From an uncultured Acidobacteriota bacterium (GTDB lineage: Bacteria > Acidobacteriota > Thermoanaerobaculia > Gp7-AA8): a stretch of DNA of 5,431 nt. Both the position numbers and the translations under genes were made by a program. Below the pieces are notes generated by a model that saw only the letters and a program-made list of their open reading frames with translations, was not told the DNA's origin and ran no database searches. Position 1 is the first letter of the stretch, and each line of letters begins with the position of its first letter. Below are positions 1 through 4,755 of this stretch, one piece after another. The DNA lies in contig CAMPKJ010000310.1 of the NCBI GenBank assembly GCA_946887105.1, positions 1 to 5,431 of the forward strand. Direction: 5' to 3'.

Positions 1-2
1 GA

Positions 3-230
3 GAGACCGTGATCCTCGGACTGTCAGCAGGACGCTACTACGGCGTCGACGCCGTCGGTGCCCGGATCTGGCAATTGATCCAGGAGCCGGCCGTGATCGC
101 GGACGTGCGGCAGACCATCGTGTCCGAGTACGAGGTCGATCCGGAACGCTGCGAGGCTGATCTGCTGAACCTGCTCGAGCGAATGATCGATGCCGGTCTC
201 GTGGAAGTGCGGAGTGAGCCTGCTCCGTAA
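3..230 (+). CDS. PqqD-like RiPP recognition element protein (lasso B1), 5'-truncated by window edge
   Basis: Small winged-helix PqqD-family protein, expected to bind the leader of the precursor peptide and present it to the B2 protease. The visible part reads through the family's conserved run: an ETVILGL strand, then GRYYGVDAVGARIW, then a helix and the acidic segment YEVDPERCEADLLNLLERM, ending in GLVEV. A GTG at position 9 could formally start a 73-residue ORF, but the codons before it (Glu-Thr, positions 3-8) continue the family consensus. I therefore infer that the true start lies upstream of the window and that about 10-20 residues are missing. The last 17 bases overlap the start of the B2 gene, so the two are probably translationally coupled. 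The partner motif YxxPxL is present in the precursor at 2590-2748, which supports a lasso role over a PQQ or radical-SAM role. Confidence 0.88.
   Translation, partial: ETVILGLSAGRYYGVDAVGARIWQLIQEPAVIADVRQTIVSEYEVDPERCEADLLNLLERMIDAGLVEVRSEPAP
203..207 (+). promoter_or_regulatory. Shine-Dalgarno that sets the start of the B2 protease gene
   Basis: GGAAG lies 6 bases before the GTG at 214. This favours GTG 214 over the in-frame ATG at 190, which would add eight residues (MPVSWKCG) read from B1 coding sequence. The site lies inside the B1 reading frame, consistent with coupled translation. Confidence 0.6.
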
Positions 231-648
231 GATTGCGCGCCTCGACGCATCCGACCGGCTGCTCCTCGCGCAAGCGCTGGTGGTCGTACCGCTCGTCCGC
301 GTCGCGCTCACCGTGCTCCCGTTCCGCGTCGTGCACCGCGGCATCGCCGCCGCAACGCGCCGGCTTCATCGTCAGGCGCTCGCTTCGCCGTGTGCTCGCG
401 ATCGCATCACGTGGGCTGTGACGGTCGTCGCTGCGCGCGTTCCTCGCGCGAGCTGTCTCACGCAGGCACTGGCCGCAACGCTGATGCTCGTGCGCCATGG
501 CCATGCGGCGACGCTGCGCGTCGGCGTCGCGAAAAACGATGACGGCACTCTGCGCGCACACGCCTGGCTCGAGAGCGACGGGCAGCCGATTCTCGGCGAG
601 CCGGCACCCGGAGTGTTCGTCCCGTTCCCACCGGTGGCGTTCTCCTAG
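214..648 (+). CDS. Lasso peptide leader peptidase, transglutaminase-like fold (B2)
   Basis: Predicted cysteine protease that cleaves the leader from the precursor in the cytoplasm, acting with the B1 protein. Starting at GTG 214 the protein is 144 residues, normal for a stand-alone B2. The N-terminal half is helical and basic/hydrophobic (LLLAQALVVVPLVRVALTVLP, about residues 16-36), as in the family. The C-terminal half carries the transglutaminase-core signature: Cys81 in SCLTQALA, then LRVGVAKNDDG, then His116 in AHAWLE and Asp122 in SDGQPI. I read these as the Cys-His-Asp triad. The gene overlaps B1 by 17 bases and ends two bases before the C gene, so the three form one transcription unit. 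The start is chosen for its Shine-Dalgarno; ATG 190 is the alternative. Confidence is high because the flanking genes are the expected B1 and C partners. Confidence 0.9.
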   Translation: MSLLRKIARLDASDRLLLAQALVVVPLVRVALTVLPFRVVHRGIAAATRRLHRQALASPCARDRITWAVTVVAARVPRASCLTQALAATLMLVRHGHAATLRVGVAKNDDGTLRAHAWLESDGQPILGEPAPGVFVPFPPVAFS

Positions 649-650
649 CC

Positions 651-2537
651 ATGAGCGGAATCGCCGGCATGGTCCGCCTCGATGGCGCTCCCGCCACCGG
701 CGAGGCAATCGAACGGATGGGGAAGGCGATCGCGCATCGCGGTGGCGACGGCGGCGGCGTCTGGTCGCGCGGCCCGGCGGCATTCGCACACGCGATGCTG
801 CATACGACGCCCGAGTCACACGACGAGCGGCAGCCGCTCGCCGATGCCGAACTGGCGATCGTCGCCGATGTCCGTCTCGACAACCGCGCGGAGCTCGGCG
901 ATGCCTCGCTCGGTGACGCGGCGCTCATTCTTGCCGCGTACCGCAAATGGGGCCGCGCATGCGTCTCCCGTCTGGAAGGCGATTTCGCCTTCGCGATCTG
1001 GGACCAGCGCGAGCGGACGCTCTTTTGCGCGCGCGATCCGTTCGGCGTGAAGCAACTCGTTCATGCGCACGTCGCCGGAAAGTGGTTCGCCTTCGCGACG
1101 GAAGTGCGGGCGCTGCTCGCGTTCGATGAGATCCCTCGCGATCCCGACGAGAAGCGCATCGCTGATTTTCTGGCCGTCTACTTCGATGAGCCCGAGCGAA
1201 CGTTTCATCGAGCGATCCGCCGGCTGCCCGGTGGATGTTCGCTGACGCTTCGCGATGGCAACGTGACGATCGAGCGGTACTGGTCGCCCGAAACCGTGCG
1301 CCCGCTGCGCTTTCGCGGAGCCGGTCGCGACGCGCGGTACGCCGAAGGATTCCGCGAGCACTTCGTCCGCGCGGTGCGGGAGCGGATGCGTGCCGCGCAT
1401 GCGTACGAGGTTGGCGCGATGCTCAGCGGCGGTCTCGATTCGACGTCGATCGCCTGTGTCGCGCGCGACGAGTTTCGTTCGGCGCACGACGCGCTGCTGC
1501 CGGTGTTCTCGTGGATTTTTTCCGACAGCATGGAATCGGACGAACGCGAATATCAGCAGGCGGTGATTGCCGCGGGTGGGATGCGGCCGATCACGCTGGA
1601 TTCGGAGCGGCTGGCCGCGTCGCCATGGACAGACCTCGATGCGCTGCTTCCCGACGGACCGGTGTATGCGCCCAATCACTACCTGAACAATGTTGCGGCG
1701 CGCGAGGCGCGCGGCATTGGCGTGCGCATTCTGCTCGACGGAACAGGGGGCGACAGCACGATCTCGCGAGGACGCGGCCGCTATCACGAGCTCTTCTTCC
1801 GCGGACGCGCAATCACGCTGGCGCGTGAGCTGCGTGCGCTTGCGCGTCTGCGCGGCACGAACGAATCGCTGCCGCGCCTTTTCTTCGGAAACGTCGCGGC
1901 GCCTCTGCTGCCTCCGGCGCTTCTGCACGCGGTGCTGCGGCTTCGCGGACGCGCGCCCTCGATGCTCGAGCCGCTGAAGCTGCTCACGCCGCGCATGCGG
2001 GAGGTGAGCGGCGCGCCGTCGACTGCGAAAGCCGCGTGGTCTTTCTCCGCGCGCCGCGAGCACCTCGCGCAACTGACCTCGCCGATGCTGGCGGACGGCC
2101 TGGAGCTGCTCGACCGCTCGATGGCCATGCATGGCGTGGAAGGTCGCTATCCGTTTTTCGATCGGCGTCTGGCGGAGTATTGCCTGTCGCTCCCCGCCGA
2201 TCAGAAGCTCGCCGGCGGCTACTCGCGCATCGTCGCGCGGCGCGCAATGGCCGGGGTGGTGCCGGACGCGGTGCGCTGGCGCGCGGGAAAAGGGCTGCCG
2301 GGACTGCACATCATCGTTGCGCTGCGAAAGAGTCGCGCGATGCTCGACGATCTCTTCGTGCGCGATCCCGAGGTCCTCGCTCCATACGTCGACATCGACA
2401 CGCTTCGCGGCATTTACGCGGCCTTTCTGACCGAAAAACAGATCGAATACAGGACCGTCATTCAGCTCTGGAGCGTGGCCGTTCTCGCACGCTGGCTTCG
2501 CGAACAGCAGACGCCACAAAATGTCTTGTCAGCCTGA
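651..2537 (+). CDS. Lasso macrolactam synthetase, asparagine synthetase B-like (C)
   Basis: ATP-dependent enzyme expected to adenylate the side-chain carboxyl of Asp47 of the precursor and close the isopeptide ring with the freed N-terminal Gly. The 628-residue length fits the family. Residues 1 to about 200 form the class-II glutaminase-like domain (GDFAFAIWD 110-118, ARDPFGVK 127-134, LPGG 192-195). Residues about 230-620 form the synthetase domain, with the pyrophosphate-binding loop SGGLDST at 259-265, DGTGGDS at 363-369 and EGRYPFFD at 497-504. The nucleophilic Cys2 of true asparagine synthetases is replaced by Ser (MSGIAG), so no glutamine hydrolysis is expected; this is common in lasso C proteins, where the substrate amine comes from the peptide. 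The start at 651 follows B2 by two bases with no convincing Shine-Dalgarno, which suggests coupling. The last codons overlap the proposed promoter of the precursor gene. The main alternative, a general asparagine synthetase, is unlikely given Ser2 and the context. Confidence 0.93.
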   Translation: MSGIAGMVRLDGAPATGEAIERMGKAIAHRGGDGGGVWSRGPAAFAHAMLHTTPESHDERQPLADAELAIVADVRLDNRAELGDASLGDAALILAAYRKWGRACVSRLEGDFAFAIWDQRERTLFCARDPFGVKQLVHAHVAGKWFAFATEVRALLAFDEIPRDPDEKRIADFLAVYFDEPERTFHRAIRRLPGGCSLTLRDGNVTIERYWSPETVRPLRFRGAGRDARYAEGFREHFVRAVRERMRAAHAYEVGAMLSGGLDSTSIACVARDEFRSAHDALLPVFSWIFSDSMESDEREYQQAVIAAGGMRPITLDSERLAASPWTDLDALLPDGPVYAPNHYLNNVAAREARGIGVRILLDGTGGDSTISRGRGRYHELFFRGRAITLARELRALARLRGTNESLPRLFFGNVAAPLLPPALLHAVLRLRGRAPSMLEPLKLLTPRMREVSGAPSTAKAAWSFSARREHLAQLTSPMLADGLELLDRSMAMHGVEGRYPFFDRRLAEYCLSLPADQKLAGGYSRIVARRAMAGVVPDAVRWRAGKGLPGLHIIVALRKSRAMLDDLFVRDPEVLAPYVDIDTLRGIYAAFLTEKQIEYRTVIQLWSVAVLARWLREQQTPQNVLSA

Positions 2538-2554
2538 AGAACTGCGGCTAAGAT
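2526..2554 (+). promoter_or_regulatory. Putative sigma70-type promoter for the precursor gene
   Basis: TTGTCA at 2526-2531 (5 of 6 matches to the -35 consensus) and TAAGAT at 2549-2554 (4 of 6 to the -10) are separated by exactly 17 bases. Transcription would start near 2561, leaving a leader of about 29 bases with the AGGAG ribosome site. The -35 lies within the last codons of the C gene. A separate promoter would let the precursor be made in excess over the enzymes. Found by eye only; short matches occur by chance, and read-through from C remains possible. Confidence 0.45.
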
Positions 2555-2575
2555 CCGGCGCTCAAACGTATCCTC

Positions 2576-2580
2576 AGGAG
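2576..2580 (+). promoter_or_regulatory. Strong Shine-Dalgarno for the lasso precursor
   Basis: AGGAG, 9 bases before ATG 2590. It is the best ribosome site in the window and selects this start over the in-frame ATG at 2521, which would lie inside the C gene and add 23 residues unlike a lasso leader. Confidence 0.75.
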
Positions 2581-2589
2581 AACACTACG

Positions 2590-2748
2590 ATGGATCAGGC
2601 TACTTCGATCACCCCCGTTGCAACCGAAACCGCGCAGTCGGACCGCAAGCCGTATTCCACTCCGAAACTGACGGACTTCGGGTCCTTCGCCGAGATCACC
2701 CAGGGTACGTTCGCAGGAGTTGGCGCGGACTCTGGCATCTACTCCTAA
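2590..2748 (+). CDS. Lasso peptide precursor (A), 52 residues
   Basis: Ribosomally made precursor of the cluster's product. Residues 1-38 form the leader. Its first 20 residues are polar and low in structure (rich in Thr, Ala and Gln), followed by the recognition motif YSTPKL (Y22, P25, L27), which is the YxxPxL bound by the B1 protein. The leader ends DFGSFAEITQ with Thr37 at position -2 relative to the cut, the residue usually found there. The predicted core, residues 39-52, is GTFAGVGADSGIYS: Gly1 and Asp9 give a 9-residue macrolactam ring, and SGIYS is the tail. Asp47 is the only acidic residue in the core, so the ring assignment is unambiguous if the cut follows Gln38. The core ends in Ser, matching the nearby kinase gene. 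The gene lies 52 bases after the C gene and ends 4 bases before the convergent methyltransferase. Confidence is high for the class and good for the cut site. Confidence 0.93.
   Translation: MDQATSITPVATETAQSDRKPYSTPKLTDFGSFAEITQGTFAGVGADSGIYS
2704..2745 (+). other. Predicted mature lasso core, 14 residues (9-residue ring, 5-residue tail)
   Basis: This part of the precursor gene encodes Gly39 to Ser52. The ring is predicted as the Gly39 amino group joined to the Asp47 side chain. The ring is small and neutral (Gly/Ala-rich with one Thr, Phe and Val). The only bulky tail residues are Ile50 and Tyr51, so Tyr51, perhaps with Ile50, is the likely steric plug. Hydroxyl groups open to modification are Thr40, Ser48, Tyr51 and Ser52. 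Confidence 0.8.
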
Positions 2749-2752
2749 CGCC

Positions 2753-3826
2753 TCAGCGGCGTTGCACTCCTGCTTCAATGAGGCTGGCTCCGCGTGCGGA
2801 TGCCGGCTTTGTTGTTTCTTGGATCGCGTAACCAGCCTCTCCCAGCAACGTCGCATACTCCGCCGCGGTCCGTTCGCGCCCGCCGGTCAGCAGCAGCATC
2901 TGCAGATCGAGCGTGTACGGATCGGCGATCGCTCCGTGCCCCGCGTCCAGCGACATCGCGCGCGGCGGCAGCAGCACTTCCACGATCACGAGCGTCGCAT
3001 CCGCCGCAGCGCGGCACGCGCGCAGAATGTGCACGGCCTGCGCGTCATCCCAGTCGTGGAGAATCCACGACAGTAGATAGACGTCGCCACCTTTCGGCAC
3101 GCTCTCGAAGAAATCGCCGGCCACCACTTCGCAGCGATCGCCGAGTCCAGCCGCTTCGATGAGCGGCCGCGCACCTTCGATTGTCGCTGCGCGATCGAAC
3201 AGCACGCCCCTCGCGGACGGATGCGCGCGCAACAACTCGATCAGCACGCCGCCATGACCTCCGCCGACATCGACGATCGTTCGCGCGCGCTGCACGGAAT
3301 CGAGACGCGCGATCGCGGCTCCGAGTCCGGGCGTGCTGCCGTTCATCCGCGCACCGAAAGCCGCGCTGCGGTCATCGTCGATTCGCTCGAAGAACGTCGT
3401 GCCATGGACGTCCTCATGCGGCGTGCGTCCCGTGCGGACCGCATCCAGCAACCGGCTGGAGACTTCCCACATCCCTTCTCCCGCGCGAATGGCGCTCGGA
3501 CGAAGCGACCGCGGATGCGCCGTCTGCAGCGACTCGCCGGGCGGCGCGAGTCTGAAGCGGCCGTCGTCGGTCTCGAGAAAGACACCGCACGCGACGAGAA
3601 AGCGAAGCACGCGCCGCAAGGTCGGCGCGTGGACCTGCAAACGTTCGGCGAGATCCTCGGCACTCTGTGGTCCCATCGCCAGACGATCCGCAACGCCGAG
3701 CTTCGCCACCACATAGATCGCCTGCGTGCGCAACGCGCCTCCGATGAGATGGCGCATCGCCGCCTCCGCGGCGGGATCGAGCCTGGCCAGCAAGGTCTCA
3801 GCAGGGGATCGCCGCGGGTCGGTCAT
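2753..3826 (-). CDS. SAM-dependent O-methyltransferase, winged-helix dimerisation plus Rossmann domain; possible lasso tailoring enzyme
   Basis: A 357-residue methyltransferase of the plant COMT/bacterial O-methyltransferase family (usual length about 330-370). Residues about 25-100 are a winged-helix dimerisation domain (LGVADRLAMGPQSAEDLAERL, then TLRRVLRFLVACGVF). The SAM-binding glycine loop is VDVGGGHGG at 185-193, and Asp211 in LFDRA is placed to bind the SAM ribose. The catalytic region WILHDWDD spans 254-261, where His257 is the general base in hydroxyl O-methyltransferases, followed by Glu283 in IVEVLLPP. The enzyme therefore looks active and directed at a hydroxyl or phenol. It is encoded opposite the precursor, 4 bases from its end, and is divergent from the kinase gene. 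Possible targets in the product are Tyr51, a Ser/Thr hydroxyl or, as in some other lasso clusters, the C-terminal carboxyl. A small-molecule substrate unrelated to the lasso peptide cannot be excluded. Confidence 0.87.
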   Translation of the reverse strand: MTDPRRSPAETLLARLDPAAEAAMRHLIGGALRTQAIYVVAKLGVADRLAMGPQSAEDLAERLQVHAPTLRRVLRFLVACGVFLETDDGRFRLAPPGESLQTAHPRSLRPSAIRAGEGMWEVSSRLLDAVRTGRTPHEDVHGTTFFERIDDDRSAAFGARMNGSTPGLGAAIARLDSVQRARTIVDVGGGHGGVLIELLRAHPSARGVLFDRAATIEGARPLIEAAGLGDRCEVVAGDFFESVPKGGDVYLLSWILHDWDDAQAVHILRACRAAADATLVIVEVLLPPRAMSLDAGHGAIADPYTLDLQMLLLTGGRERTAAEYATLLGEAGYAIQETTKPASARGASLIEAGVQRR

Positions 3827-3852
3827 TCTTCATTACAATTCTAGCCGCTCGC
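3827..3852. promoter_or_regulatory. Short AT-rich divergent spacer between methyltransferase and kinase genes
   Basis: A 26-base gap between two divergent starts, conspicuously AT-rich for this GC-rich window. It holds a -10-like TACAAT on the plus strand (3834-3839) and a -10-like TAGAAT on the minus strand (3843-3838). No -35 match is visible at the right distance for either, and leaders would be only a few bases long, so one or both messages may be almost leaderless. No Shine-Dalgarno is seen before the kinase ATG; a weak GAAGA abuts the methyltransferase ATG. Confidence 0.3.
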
Positions 3853-4755
3853 ATGTCCGGTCCCCGGTTCCTCTACTCCGCGTTCGCCTTGACGATTGCG
3901 TCCGACGTTCCTCTTCCGGAGCTTCCCGCGGGCGATGGCGAGCCCGATGTCGCCATTCGGATCGAGACGCTTCCGGATGCACGGCCGGACTCCGACTCTT
4001 GGTCGGTCGTAGCGGCTCCGGGAGAAGCGCGCGGATGGGCACCAGGTGCCGGAGGGTTCCGCGTGCGCGGCGGCAACGAGATCGCGATCGATCCGATGCC
4101 GGGCGCTGACGACCGCGCGCTCCGCATGGCCATCGTCGGACCGCTGTTCGGAGTGATCCTCGCGCAGCGCGGCCATTTCGTGCTGCACGCCAGCGCGGTT
4201 TCGATGAACGGCCGCGCGGTGGCGTTCACCGGTCCGTCCGGCCGCGGCAAGTCGACGCTCGTGGCGGCACTGGCACGCGCCGGGTATCCGTTGATCGCGG
4301 ACGACCTCACCGTCATCGACTTCAACGGACAGACGCCCTTGGTCAAGCCGGGATTTCCGCGCGTCAAACTGTGGCCCGATTCGGCCGCGGCTCTCGAACA
4401 CGATGTCGATGCGCTGCCGCTCATCCATCCCGAGCGCACGAAGCGCTCTCTGAGCATGCCGCCCATTCAGCCGGCCGACATTCCGCTGGCGCGCTGCTAT
4501 GTGATCGAGGATGGCGAGAATGAGTCGGTGCAGGATCTCGCCGGCAGCGAATGCGTGCTGTCGCTGGTCGGGCTCACGTATCAGGCCAGCTGGATGCACG
4601 AGACCGGAGTGTCGGGCGCGAATCTCCTGCATTGCGGAGCGCTGGCGCGCAGCGGCGTCGTTCGACGGCTCCGCAGGCGTCGTTCGTTCGCCGCGCTGCC
4701 GGACGTGATCCGCTTCATCGAGACGGAGGTTCAGTCGGCGACGCCGATCGATTAG
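3853..4755 (+). CDS. HPr kinase/phosphorylase-like P-loop kinase, probable lasso precursor kinase (K)
   Basis: A 300-residue protein resembling the HprK-related kinases found in lasso clusters. The N-terminal region opens with the typical YSAFALTIASDVPLPEL (residues 8-24), followed by a variable beta-rich part. The kinase core starts near residue 95: LHASAV (111-116), the Walker A loop GPSGRGKST (127-135, Lys133), the acidic pair Asp150-Asp151 in LIADDLT, and a PGFPRVKLWPDS segment (166-177). In paeninodin-type clusters the homologous kinase phosphorylates the C-terminal Ser of the precursor; the precursor here also ends in Ser (Ser52), so the same reaction is inferred. The protein is soluble, with no signal peptide or membrane segment. 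The gene is divergent from the methyltransferase and overlaps the convergent nucleotidyltransferase by 41 bases. A classical HPr (PTS) regulatory kinase is unlikely, given the divergent N-terminal region and the cluster setting. Confidence 0.88.
   Translation: MSGPRFLYSAFALTIASDVPLPELPAGDGEPDVAIRIETLPDARPDSDSWSVVAAPGEARGWAPGAGGFRVRGGNEIAIDPMPGADDRALRMAIVGPLFGVILAQRGHFVLHASAVSMNGRAVAFTGPSGRGKSTLVAALARAGYPLIADDLTVIDFNGQTPLVKPGFPRVKLWPDSAAALEHDVDALPLIHPERTKRSLSMPPIQPADIPLARCYVIEDGENESVQDLAGSECVLSLVGLTYQASWMHETGVSGANLLHCGALARSGVVRRLRRRRSFAALPDVIRFIETEVQSATPID

Noticed and set aside
190..213. ATG 190 as start of the B2 protease
   Set aside because: No Shine-Dalgarno at proper distance, and it only adds eight residues from the B1 overlap; GTG 214 has GGAAG 6 bases upstream and begins with a typical SLLRKIARL opening.
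816..2519. 567-residue open frame antisense to the C gene
   Set aside because: Long antisense frames are common in GC-rich coding DNA; its translation is Arg/His/Ala-rich with no recognisable domain, while the opposite strand carries a full synthetase with all motifs.
2521..2589. Longer precursor starting at ATG 2521
   Set aside because: It would overlap the C gene, has no Shine-Dalgarno and adds 23 residues unlike a lasso leader, whereas ATG 2590 has AGGAG at 9-base spacing and gives a typical leader length.
2704..2745. Alternative core starting at Ala42 (Thr40 as the -2 residue)
   Set aside because: It would give a 6-residue ring to Asp47, smaller than any lasso ring I know of, whereas Gly39 gives a standard 9-residue Gly-Asp ring.
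2749..2761. Possible bidirectional terminator between the precursor and methyltransferase genes
   Set aside because: Only a 4-bp CGCC/GGCG stem with a 5-base loop, no T tract, and it lies mostly inside the methyltransferase coding end.
3841..4632. 263-residue open frame antisense to the kinase gene
   Set aside because: A GC-rich shadow frame without domain features; the sense strand has an intact P-loop kinase.
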